This document shows, one piece after another, positions 35,107 through 43,108 of a stretch of DNA of 64,000 bases (position 1 is its first letter; each line of letters opens with the position of its first letter). Position numbers and translations under genes: made by a program. Source of the DNA: CAYMZZ01 sp044463125. Lineage in GTDB: Bacteria > Bacteroidota > Bacteroidia > Chitinophagales > Chitinophagaceae. The DNA lies in the NCBI GenBank assembly GCA_044463125.1, contig JBIQMS010000001.1, positions 1 to 64,000 on the forward strand, written 5' to 3'. The notes below the pieces were generated by a model that ran no database searches, was not told where the DNA came from, and saw only the letters and a list, made by a program, of their open reading frames with translations.

Positions 35107-36016
35107 CCCTCCCGAAGGGAGGGCGTGTGGGTAGAAAGTAACATTTCCAGATATGTGCCTCCCGAAGGGAGGCCGTGTGAACGCTGCTACCTAAAATGGC
35201 TAGGTAAAATTTATGGGTTCGGTGCGTAGCAATTTGTTGCTTAATACGCGGATCGATGGCATGCCAGATCGCACACGACCTCCCTTCGGGAGGTTTTTGA
35301 CTCTATCACATACATGCTACCCATACGACCTCCCTTCGGGAGGTTTCCTGAAATGATTACTGCAATTTTACCCGCACGCCATNNNNNNNNNNNNNNNNNN
35401 NNNNNNNNNNNNNNNNNNNNNNNNNNNNNNNNNNNNNNNNNNNNNNNNNNNNNNNNNNNNNNNNNNNNNNNNNNNNNNNNNNGAGGTATTTGACTTTATC
35501 ACAAACATGCTACCCATACTACCTCCCTTCGGGAGGTTTCCTGAAATGATTACTGCAATTTTACCCGCACGCCATGCCTTCGCGAGGGTGTCAGGGGTTG
35601 CCGTAGAAATTTAGTGAATTCCCTCCCGAAGGGAGGGCGTGTGGGTAGCAAAAGAAAATTTTGGAAATGCCTCCCGAAGGGAGGCCGTGTGAATGCTGCT
35701 ACCTGGAATTTCGTGGTAAAATTTATGGGTTCGGTGGGTAGCAATTTGTTGCTTAAAACGCGGATCGATGGCAGGCCGGATCGCACACGACCTCCCTTCG
35801 GGAGGTATTTGACTTTATCACAAACATGCTACCCATACTACCTCCCTTCGGGAGGTATCCTGAAATGATTATTGCAATTTTACTCACACGCCATACTTTC
35901 GGAGGTGTGTTGTGTGGCTGTTGAAATTTAATGAATCCCCTCCCGAAGGGAGGGCGTGTGGGTAGAAAAATACATTTTCAGATATGTGCCTCCCGAAGGG
36001 AGGCCGTGTGAACGCT
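35107..36016. repeat. Tandem array of ~318-bp units, each a nested palindrome of CCTCCC-GAA/TTC-GGGAGG hairpins
   Basis: Eleven copies of the 15-base hairpin CCTCCC-(GAA or TTC)-GGGAGG are visible, at 35107, 35158, 35279, 35329, 35522, 35621, 35670, 35791, 35841, 35938 and 35989. Each full unit has two GAA-type hairpins followed by GCGTGTGGGTAG or CCGTGTGAA. A unique ~100-base centre follows, then two TTC-type hairpins preceded by the complementary tags CACACGA and CTACCCATA. The hairpins are thus in mirror order A-B-B'-A'. The unit repeats at 317-319 bases (35621 to 35938; 35670 to 35989). The last copy is cut off after 36016. No open reading frame here is credible. Confidence 0.85.
35383..35482. 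other. Assembly gap (100 N)
   Basis: Exactly 100 N, a standard scaffold placeholder, inside the tandem array. Repeat phase predicts a true missing length of about 222-224 bases or that plus whole multiples of ~318, because the flanks are out of step by that amount. Confidence 0.95.
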
Positions 36017-36138
36017 GCAATAAGAAGAAGCTCGAGGCTTCCACTTTAGTACCTTGTATATCAATTATTAAGATATTAAAACATTTTCGTCTAATAAGTT
36101 TCTAATATCAGCTTAATCCCTGCCTTTTGTGAAGGGGT

Positions 36139-36146
36139 TACCTTTG
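36139..36146 (+). promoter_or_regulatory. -7 promoter box directly before gpsA
   Basis: TACCTTTG matches TAnnTTTG and ends only four bases before the ATG at 36151. If used, the mRNA would begin at or next to the start codon (leaderless). Confidence 0.45.
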
Positions 36147-36150
36147 CGGC

Positions 36151-37140
36151 ATGCTTAAGAGAGTGACCATCGTGGGAAGCGGAAGTTGGGCCACAGCACT
36201 CGTAAAACTCTTCTCTGAATCTGCGGTAAATGTATCCTGGTTGGTTCGAAACAGCGATCAGGCTGAATATATCAACAAGAACGGCCACAATCCGCGATAT
36301 CTAAGTTTTGCAGTTCTCGAAAAACGATATGTGAAAGCCACGGCGGAAGCCGCCAAAGCTTTTTCAGGGTCCGACCTGGTATTGTTTGCCCTGCCTTCTT
36401 CCTACTTAAAAGATACGATTGACCAGTTCAAGCCCGAATGGCTGCAAGACAGGCGCCTCGCGGCTTCCATCAAAGGATTTGTACCTGGCACGGGCTTAAC
36501 GCCCAGCCTGTATATCCGTAAGCAGGTGGAAAAAGCCGAGGAAGTTTTTGTGCTGGGCGGTCCCTGCCACGCGGAGGAAATGGCACAGCATAAGAGCACT
36601 TATGTTACAGTTGCCGGCCGCGACAAGAACCTGCGAAAGGAATTGACCAACCAGTTGGCAACTGGTCCGGTACGCACCGTAGCCAGCACCGATCCGGTGG
36701 GGATTGAATATACGGCCATCTTGAAAAATATTATCGGAGTAGCCACCGGCATGGCCAACGGCCTGCACTATGGCGATAATTTTCAGGCCGTGCTGGTATC
36801 CAATGCCATGCGCGAAGCCGGAAAATTTTTACAGGCCGTAAGCCCTATGGAGCGCGATCTTTTTCATTCTGCCTATTTCGGCGATCTGCTGGTAACGGCC
36901 TATTCCGATTTCAGTCGCAATCGTACACTGGGTAAAATGGTAGGCCGTGGCATTTATGTGAGTAAGGCCCTGCAATCGATGAATATGGTGGCCGAAGGTT
37001 ACCATGCATCGCGTGAGCTTGCGCCATTATTGAAAAAAACAAAAGTGAAGATGCCGGTTATACAATGTGTTCACCGAATTCTTCACCAGCATGCGAATCC
37101 GTTCCATGAGTTCAAATTGCTGGAAGCACAATTATCTTAA
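36151..37140 (+). CDS. gpsA: NAD(P)H-dependent glycerol-3-phosphate dehydrogenase
   Basis: 329 residues. The Rossmann motif is VTIVGSGSWATAL (5-17). GGPCHAEEMAQ and AILKNIIGVATGMANGLHYGDN hold the substrate-binding and catalytic lysine region typical of Bacteroidota GpsA. It converts dihydroxyacetone phosphate to sn-glycerol-3-phosphate for phospholipid synthesis. It is followed after 17 bases by a GT20 glycosyltransferase fusion that may use glycerol-3-phosphate as acceptor, so this copy may also serve osmolyte synthesis. Length is normal. The start is fixed by the nucleotide-binding motif directly behind it. Confidence 0.94.
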   Translation: MLKRVTIVGSGSWATALVKLFSESAVNVSWLVRNSDQAEYINKNGHNPRYLSFAVLEKRYVKATAEAAKAFSGSDLVLFALPSSYLKDTIDQFKPEWLQDRRLAASIKGFVPGTGLTPSLYIRKQVEKAEEVFVLGGPCHAEEMAQHKSTYVTVAGRDKNLRKELTNQLATGPVRTVASTDPVGIEYTAILKNIIGVATGMANGLHYGDNFQAVLVSNAMREAGKFLQAVSPMERDLFHSAYFGDLLVTAYSDFSRNRTLGKMVGRGIYVSKALQSMNMVAEGYHASRELAPLLKKTKVKMPVIQCVHRILHQHANPFHEFKLLEAQLS

Positions 37141-37157
37141 CCAAAAAATCATATACT

Positions 37158-39455
37158 ATGTTATTGGCAACCGATTTGGATGGTACTTTTCTGGGGGGAA
37201 AGAGTTTGCACAAACAACTGCTTTATCAATTTATTCGCGATCAGCAGGATATCCGTTTGGTATTCGTAACGGGTCGCGGACTGGAGTCTGTGATTCCTTT
37301 GCTTAATGATCCTATCATCCCCAACCCGGATTATATCATCTGCGATGTCGGCGCCACCATTGTGAACGGTCATACCCTGGAGCCTGTGGAGCCTTTACAG
37401 GGGAAAATTGAAAAGAAATGGCCCGGCCGTTTGCGCATAGTCGACTTGCTTTCGGACCTGCAAGAGTTGGAATATCAGGAAGTGCCCCAAGAGAGACGAT
37501 GCTCCTTTTTTACCAAAGACGAAAGCCTGATCGACCAGGTTCGCGAAAAAGTGAAAGACCTGAACTGCGAAGTGATCTATTCTGCAGGTAAGTTCTTAGA
37601 CGTATTACCCAAGGGCGTAAATAAGGGAAGTTCACTTACCCAACTGGTAAAATACCTTGGTGCCAACAATGGCGATGTGCTGGTGGCCGGAGATACTTTT
37701 AATGATTACGCCATGTACACCTGTGGATTCAAAGGTGTGGTGGTTGGTAATTCTGAAGAAAGATTGATCAAGGCTACCGAAGGTATCGAGCAAATTCATT
37801 ATGCCAAGGCTGCGGGTGCAGGTGGCATCATGGAAGCGATTTGGGAAATGCCCGAATTCGCCAACCGCTATGCCCGCCCACGCGAAAAGGAAATTGGTAG
37901 CGTTCATGCTGAAACACCTCAGTTGGTGATGATGTATCATCGGTTCCCTTATGACAAAATCGAGATCAGCGGAGAGGTAAAACGGGTACCGCCCAAAAGT
38001 CCGAATGGCATCCTGCCAACGCTACAGGGGTTTTTCGCGAATGGACGACCTGGCGTATGGATTGCATGGGAGGAGGTAGAAAAAGAAGGGGAGATGCTGC
38101 GTAATATCTATATCGACAAGGAAAAGTACCCGCACCTGATGGCATCAAGAATTGGGTTGACGAACAACGAAGTGGAGATATTCTATAAGTCATTTGCCAA
38201 AGAAGCATTCTGGCCCACCATTTTTTCATTTATTGAAAAAGCGCAGTTCAACCATCACCATTGGGATCATTTTGTAAATATCAATCGCCTTTTCGCGGAA
38301 AAAGCAGCCGATCAGGCCGATCCCGGTGCCATTGTATGGGTGCACGATTATAATCTATGGCTGGTACCCGGTCTATTGCGCCAGCTTAGGCCCGACCTTA
38401 CCATCGCGTTTTTCCATCATACAGCGTTTCCGGCAGCCAATACCTTTAATATCCTGCCCTGGCGTCGGGAGATCATTGGCAGCTTGCTGCAATGCGACTA
38501 TATCGGATTCCATATCCCCCGCTATGTGGAGAATTTTGTGGATGTGGTATCCAGCCTGTTCCCGGTGAAATCGCAGGAGAAAGTGAATTGCGCACCCAAG
38601 TTTCTGACCTATAGTTCGGCTATTGGCGTTGACCGCATGACCACTGCGCTTGATACGGGACAGCGTACTGTAAGGCTTGGCGCAAACCCGGTGGGCATTA
38701 ATGTGAAATACATTCAGCAACTCATGGCCGAAGAAGCCATGCAGGAGAAGATAGCCGAGATGAAGACCGAGCTGAATGGGAAAAAAATGATCATCAGTGC
38801 CGAGCGGCTCGACTATGTGAAGGGCCCCCTCGAGAAGATTGTGGCATTCGAGCAGTTCCTGGAAGAATATCCCGAGTTTCATGGAGAAATTGAACTCGTA
38901 AATATCTGTACGCCGCCGGCCGAGGGCATGAAGATCTATGATGATATTCGACTTGAACTGGAGCAGGCCGTTGGCCGCATCAATGGCAAGTACGGCAACA
39001 TGAGTTGGACTCCGGTGCGCCTCTTTTTCCGCTCCGTACCTTTCGAAGAGATCCTGGTGTACTATGCCGTAGCCGACATTGCCTGGATTACCCCGCTCCG
39101 CGACGGACTGAACCTGGTGGCCAAGGAATATATTGCCGTGCAGGGCGAGATGAAGGGTCGTGATAAAGGAGTGCTGATTCTTTCTGAATTTGCCGGTGCT
39201 GCCGTAGAATTTTCCTATGCCCTGCTCACTAATCCTTATGATCCCAAATCGCTAAAAGATAATCTGCTTCAGGCCTTGCTGATGAACGCAGAAGAAAAGA
39301 ATATGCGCATGGAAAGGCTCTATGAGCAGGTTTCGCACTATGACATCGATTTCTGGGCCGAGGACTTTATGACCCGCGTGCATGAGATCCGCGACAATAA
39401 CCTTCCTCCGGTTCCGAGCGAAAAGCAAAAGGCGGAAGTGGCGGTAGAAGCATGA
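37158..39455 (+). CDS. HAD phosphatase-GT20 fusion; probable bifunctional glucosylglycerol-phosphate synthase/phosphatase (GgpS-like)
   Basis: 765 residues in two domains. Residues 1-235 are a HAD-IIB phosphatase like sucrose-phosphate phosphatase: TDLDGTFLGG (nucleophile Asp6), VTGRG and GDTFNDYAM (motif IV). Residues 255-745 are a GT20 retaining glycosyltransferase (YHRFPYDK, WVHDYNLWLVP at 394-404, AFFHHTAFP, and the donor-binding RDGLNLVAKEY). Trehalose-phosphate synthases usually have HDYH; HDYN-LW with FFHHT is what I associate with glucosylglycerol-phosphate synthases, known with a fused N-terminal phosphatase in some proteobacteria. The preceding gpsA supplies the acceptor glycerol-3-phosphate. 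Trehalose-6-phosphate synthase/phosphatase is the alternative. A terminator follows. Confidence 0.8.
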   Translation: MLLATDLDGTFLGGKSLHKQLLYQFIRDQQDIRLVFVTGRGLESVIPLLNDPIIPNPDYIICDVGATIVNGHTLEPVEPLQGKIEKKWPGRLRIVDLLSDLQELEYQEVPQERRCSFFTKDESLIDQVREKVKDLNCEVIYSAGKFLDVLPKGVNKGSSLTQLVKYLGANNGDVLVAGDTFNDYAMYTCGFKGVVVGNSEERLIKATEGIEQIHYAKAAGAGGIMEAIWEMPEFANRYARPREKEIGSVHAETPQLVMMYHRFPYDKIEISGEVKRVPPKSPNGILPTLQGFFANGRPGVWIAWEEVEKEGEMLRNIYIDKEKYPHLMASRIGLTNNEVEIFYKSFAKEAFWPTIFSFIEKAQFNHHHWDHFVNINRLFAEKAADQADPGAIVWVHDYNLWLVPGLLRQLRPDLTIAFFHHTAFPAANTFNILPWRREIIGSLLQCDYIGFHIPRYVENFVDVVSSLFPVKSQEKVNCAPKFLTYSSAIGVDRMTTALDTGQRTVRLGANPVGINVKYIQQLMAEEAMQEKIAEMKTELNGKKMIISAERLDYVKGPLEKIVAFEQFLEEYPEFHGEIELVNICTPPAEGMKIYDDIRLELEQAVGRINGKYGNMSWTPVRLFFRSVPFEEILVYYAVADIAWITPLRDGLNLVAKEYIAVQGEMKGRDKGVLILSEFAGAAVEFSYALLTNPYDPKSLKDNLLQALLMNAEEKNMRMERLYEQVSHYDIDFWAEDFMTRVHEIRDNNLPPVPSEKQKAEVAVEA

Positions 39456-39490
39456 ATATGAAATGATGATTCTTTAAGCTTATATAAATG

Positions 39491-39520
39491 GGTCCCGATG
39501 ATTTGGGACCTATTTTTATT
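39491..39520 (+). terminator. Rho-independent terminator of gpsA-GT20 operon
   Basis: Stem GGTCCC/GGGACC with an 8-base loop, followed by TATTTTTATT. It lies 36 bases after the stop codon. Confidence 0.8.
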
Positions 39521-39610
39521 AATTTTCCTTTCTCCAACCTTCATGAGCGCTCGGATAGGGATTTTGACCAGCGATCAAAAAAAAAGTAAATTTGTGGAAA
39601 CCTCCAAATT

Positions 39611-39850
39611 ATGACGACGACAGCCATCCGCAAAAAATTAATGTCTTATATCGCAGACGCCGATGATAAAAAAGTGAAAGGACTTTATTTGTTGGTAGAG
39701 GATGAAATTGCATATGCCGAAAAATTCAAGTATTCTGCTGCAGATGTTAAAATTCTGGAACATGAAAGAGATAAGCATGTAAAAGGTAAAAGTAAATCCT
39801 ACACATGGAAAGAGGCAAAGGAAATCATCAGAACTAAAAAGAAACCCTAA
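39611..39850 (+). CDS. Addiction-module antitoxin-like protein
   Basis: 79 residues. An N-terminal helical part (TAIRKKLMSYIADADDKKVKGLYLLVEDE) precedes an HxxHVKGKSKSYTWKEAKEIIRTK tail. This layout is typical of the small antitoxins paired with RelE/ParE toxins in Bacteroidota, where the C-terminal SYTW-E-E motif binds the toxin. It overlaps the next reading frame by one base (TAATG), the usual antitoxin-toxin coupling. The toxin gene behind it is internally deleted, so this antitoxin is probably an orphan. Confidence 0.78.
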   Translation: MTTTAIRKKLMSYIADADDKKVKGLYLLVEDEIAYAEKFKYSAADVKILEHERDKHVKGKSKSYTWKEAKEIIRTKKKP

Positions 39851-40015
39851 TGTTTCAGTTAGTGCTAAAGTCTGCGGCTACTGTGATGATGCAAGATGCA
39901 TACTGGTGGTATGAAGAGCAAAAGGAGGGTTTGGGCGAGGATTTTTTAACGGAGTTGGAAAGTTGTTTTTGCTGTATTCCACACTAAGCGCAATCCAAAG
40001 CTCAAATTCAAGTAA
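39850..40015 (+). pseudogene. RelE/ParE toxin remnant with out-of-frame internal deletion
   Basis: The frame starting at 39850 gives the N-terminal third of a RelE/ParE toxin (DAYWWYEEQKEGLGEDFLTELE), then stops at 39985-39987. One frame over, 39962-40015 encodes VVFAVFHTKRNPKLKFK and a stop, the normal C-terminal strand and tail of the same family. The central part, including the strands with catalytic or RNA-contacting basic residues, is absent in all frames. So the middle was lost and the junction is frameshifted. The toxin is almost certainly inactive. Confidence 0.8.
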
Positions 40016-40205
40016 TTAAGAAACTTTTTGCGTTGAATAATTTTTTGGGGTCCTTTGGTACCCCATTTTTTATTTCGGCGTGTGGGTATCCGGCCAAAAC
40101 CGGCTGGCATCATACGCCAATACTTAAGGGTCAATGCAAGTTGGCAACTTGTTTTTTCCCACAATTGTGCATAACTCCCCAAGCCCGGAGCGGCCCCCAT
40201 TTTGG

Positions 40206-40213
40206 TATATTTG
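40206..40213 (+). promoter_or_regulatory. -7 promoter box of parE
   Basis: TATATTTG matches TAnnTTTG. It lies 5 bases before an in-frame ATG (40219) and 53 bases before the preferred ATG (40267). It argues against any start upstream of 40213. Confidence 0.5.
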
Positions 40214-40266
40214 CCCGAATGCACAGCACCGAACCCGGTGAGGATTGGCATGAAAAACCCGAAGGT

Positions 40267-42168
40267 ATGGCGAAAGAAAAAGAGGCTAACTTATTTGAAT
40301 ATACCGAAGACAGTATCAAGAGCCTGGACTGGAAAGAGCATATCCGGCTGCGGCCCGGTATGTATATCGGCAAACTGGGCGATGGCTCTTCGCCCGACGA
40401 TGGCATTTACGTACTGGTAAAGGAAGTGCTCGATAACTGTATCGACGAGTTCACCATGGGCTATGGCAAAACCATCGAGCTCACGGTGGAGGGAAAGCAG
40501 GTAACCATTCGCGACTATGGCCGCGGCATCCCCCTCGGTAAAGTGGTGGATGTGGTGAGCAAGATCAATACCGGCGCCAAATACGATAGCAAGGCTTTCC
40601 AAAAGTCGGTGGGGCTCAATGGAGTGGGTACCAAGGCGGTCAATGCCCTGAGCAACTATTTCTGCGTAACCTCGGTAAGGGAGGGCAAGGAGAAAAAGGC
40701 GGAGTTTGAACGCGGTGTCCTCATTAAAGAACACAAGGAATCGAAATCGGGGGAGCAAAACGGTACCCATGTAACCTTCATCCCCGACGAAACGGTTTTC
40801 AAGAACTTCAAGTTTCACCCCGAGTTTTTGGAAAACCAGATATGGAATTATTGCTTTCTGAATGCCGGCCTGAAGATTCTTTTCAACGGCAAGACTTACG
40901 TGAGTAAGAATGGCCTGCTCGACCTGCTCCTGAAAAAGACCAATGCCGACGAAATACGCTATCCCATTGTTCATTTGACGGGTACCGATATTGAAGTCGC
41001 CATCACCCACAACAACGACTATGGCGAGGATATTTACAGCTTTGTAAATGGGCAGCATACTACCCAGGGGGGTACACACCAGCAGGCATTCCGCGAGGCT
41101 TATGTAAAAACCATCCGTGAATTCTTCAAAAAAGATTACGACGCTTCAGATATCCGTACCGGTATTGTGGCGGCGGTTTCGGTACGTGTGGTGGAACCGG
41201 TTTTTGAGTCGCAAACCAAAACCAAGCTGGGCTCCCAGAATGTGGATGTGAATGGACCCAGCATGCGCCAGTTCTTTATGGATTTCCTGGGCAAGGAACT
41301 GGACAATTACCTGCACAAGAACGCCCCCGTTGCCGAGGCTTTGAAGAAAAGGATTGAGCAAAGTGAGCGCGAGAGAAAGGAGATGGCCGGCATCAAGAAA
41401 CTGGCGAATGAGCGCGCCAAAAAAGCCAATCTTCACAACCGCAAATTGCGCGATTGCCGCTTCCATTTCAACGATGAACCGCCCAGCAAGGGTCGGGAGG
41501 AGTTTCTGGCCAAACAAAAGGAAACCACCATTTTCATTACCGAAGGTGATAGCGCCAGTGGCTCTATCACCAAAGCCCGGCAGGTAGACACACAGGCGGT
41601 ATTCAGCCTCCGGGGTAAACCGCTCAACTGTTTTGGACTGACCAAGAAAGTGGTATATGAAAACGAAGAGTTTAACCTCCTGCAGCACGCCCTGAATATT
41701 GAAGAGGGGCTCGATGGATTACGCTTCAACAATATCGTAATCGCCACGGACGCCGATGTGGATGGCATGCACATCCGTTTGTTGTTGATGACATTCTTCC
41801 TGCAGTTTTTCCCCGACCTGGTAAAGCACGAGCATGTGTACGTGCTGGAGACACCCCTGTTCAGGGTTCGCAATAAGCAGGAAACTATCTATTGCTACGA
41901 CGAGCAGGAAAAGCAGGCCGCTATGCGCAAATTGGGAGCCAAGCCCGAAATCACCCGCTTCAAGGGTTTGGGCGAAATCAGTCCCGATGAGTTCGCGCGT
42001 TTTATCGGCGCTGATATGCGCAAGCAACTGATGCGGGTGGAAGAAGGCGACCATATCCAGCAATTGCTGGAATATTATATGGGCAAGAACACACAGGACC
42101 GGCAGGAATTTATCATTGAGAACCTGCGGGTGGAACTGGATAAGGTGGAGGAAACTGCGGAAGCCTGA
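40267..42168 (+). CDS. parE: DNA topoisomerase IV subunit B
   Basis: 633 residues from MAKEKEANLFEYTEDSIK at 40267; the ATG at 40219 adds 16 residues. The frame is open further upstream, but the promoter box at 40206 excludes that. A GHKL ATPase has EVLDNCIDE (ATP-contacting Asn) and GRGIPLGKV, and a transducer domain has NGVGTKAVNAL. The TOPRIM domain has TEGDSASGS and DADVDGMH for Mg2+ binding. It forms the A2B2 enzyme with the ParC encoded at 43109 and unlinks daughter chromosomes. Length is typical of Bacteroidota ParE and shorter than GyrB. Confidence 0.93.
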   Translation: MAKEKEANLFEYTEDSIKSLDWKEHIRLRPGMYIGKLGDGSSPDDGIYVLVKEVLDNCIDEFTMGYGKTIELTVEGKQVTIRDYGRGIPLGKVVDVVSKINTGAKYDSKAFQKSVGLNGVGTKAVNALSNYFCVTSVREGKEKKAEFERGVLIKEHKESKSGEQNGTHVTFIPDETVFKNFKFHPEFLENQIWNYCFLNAGLKILFNGKTYVSKNGLLDLLLKKTNADEIRYPIVHLTGTDIEVAITHNNDYGEDIYSFVNGQHTTQGGTHQQAFREAYVKTIREFFKKDYDASDIRTGIVAAVSVRVVEPVFESQTKTKLGSQNVDVNGPSMRQFFMDFLGKELDNYLHKNAPVAEALKKRIEQSERERKEMAGIKKLANERAKKANLHNRKLRDCRFHFNDEPPSKGREEFLAKQKETTIFITEGDSASGSITKARQVDTQAVFSLRGKPLNCFGLTKKVVYENEEFNLLQHALNIEEGLDGLRFNNIVIATDADVDGMHIRLLLMTFFLQFFPDLVKHEHVYVLETPLFRVRNKQETIYCYDEQEKQAAMRKLGAKPEITRFKGLGEISPDEFARFIGADMRKQLMRVEEGDHIQQLLEYYMGKNTQDRQEFIIENLRVELDKVEETAEA

Positions 42169-42239
42169 CCCTGATCGAAGGTTGATATCGTGAACAACAA
42201 TAACCGTAGACCCTGATTAATAAAAGAGCGAATACGATC

Positions 42240-43076
42240 ATGATACATGTAGTTTTTAATGAAATTGAAGTAGCGCTGATGCAGGAAGTGATGCAGCAGG
42301 ATGAAAGCCTGCAGGGCGAGGTAAGCCTGGTGCGCGATGATTTTGCCGTTGGGCCCATCGCCGATCTGGATACCGAGGAAGGATGGAATGCGCGCCGCGA
42401 ATGGTGGATGCACAAGCTGGAACTGGCAGGTCACAACAAGGAACAGCAGGCTCCGTTTGATGACCGCGAAACCGTAAAACAGCTATGCCGTAAACTGGAC
42501 GAAAATCCCGAAGAACAGCTTTGGATATGGATGGGACAGAACCAGCACGATGTATGCGGTTATTACTGGCTGATGCCGCAATTGCGGGCATACCAGGGCC
42601 GCGTGATGATTATGTATATGAACAACCTGCCCTGCATCAACGAAAAAGGCCAATTGTTTTATCCCTCCTGGCTGCATGAGATACAGCCCCGCGAATTCAT
42701 CAAGGCCAAGATACTGGTGAGACCCATCACCCTGAGTGAATTTGAGGTGGATCCCGACGAATGGAAAAGACTATGTTCCGAGAATGCGATGGTGCGCATG
42801 CTGGAGGGTGGCAAAAAAATAAGCAGCCAGGACGAAACCTGGTATGATGCGGAGATCCTGAAGAATTGCACCAACGAATGGCAGAAAGCCACCCGTGTGC
42901 TGACCAATACCCTTCACCGTATGAAAGTGAAAACGGGGGATGTATTCCTGATGTGGCGCATTAAGGAATTGATACAGGCGGGTAAGCTGACTACGATGGG
43001 CGATACACAAAAGAGCTGGAAAGATTTTGACTTGAAGAAAGCAGAAGCGGTAACGCAGGATCAGGCATCAAATTAA
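42240..43076 (+). CDS. DUF1835 domain-containing protein between parE and parC
   Basis: 278 residues, cytosolic, without signal or membrane span. The N-terminal domain (IHVVFNEIEVALMQEVM, DDFAVGPIADLD) and the C-terminal part (TNTLHRMKVKTGDVFLMWRIKELI) match the DUF1835/DUF3658 type. It is tryptophan-rich (EEQLWIWMGQNQHD). The biochemical role is unknown. It sits between the two topoisomerase IV genes with gaps of 71 and 32 bases on the same strand, an arrangement I recall from related Bacteroidota, so it is probably cotranscribed and may assist or sense topoisomerase function. Confidence 0.85.
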   Translation: MIHVVFNEIEVALMQEVMQQDESLQGEVSLVRDDFAVGPIADLDTEEGWNARREWWMHKLELAGHNKEQQAPFDDRETVKQLCRKLDENPEEQLWIWMGQNQHDVCGYYWLMPQLRAYQGRVMIMYMNNLPCINEKGQLFYPSWLHEIQPREFIKAKILVRPITLSEFEVDPDEWKRLCSENAMVRMLEGGKKISSQDETWYDAEILKNCTNEWQKATRVLTNTLHRMKVKTGDVFLMWRIKELIQAGKLTTMGDTQKSWKDFDLKKAEAVTQDQASN

Positions 43077-43108
43077 GCAATCAAAGAAGGGAAGCGAATA
43101 CGAATAAG

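Noticed and set aside
35550..35868. Two short open frames in the tandem array (minus 35550-35786, plus 35614-35868)
   Set aside because: Both are made of the repeated CCTCCC hairpins in translation and mirror each other. No start signal and no similarity to a protein.
35107..36016. CRISPR array
   Set aside because: Repeats are spaced unevenly (50, 120, 193 bases), the 'spacers' are themselves repeated, and no cas gene is present.
37158..39455. Plain trehalose-6-phosphate synthase/phosphatase call
   Set aside because: Kept only as the alternative, because the HDYN-LW motif, the N-terminal phosphatase and the gpsA neighbour point to glucosylglycerol-phosphate.
40033..40266. Upstream extension of the parE reading frame (78 codons)
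   Set aside because: The segment overlaps the -7 promoter box at 40206 and has no resemblance to ParE, which begins at LFEYTEDSIK.
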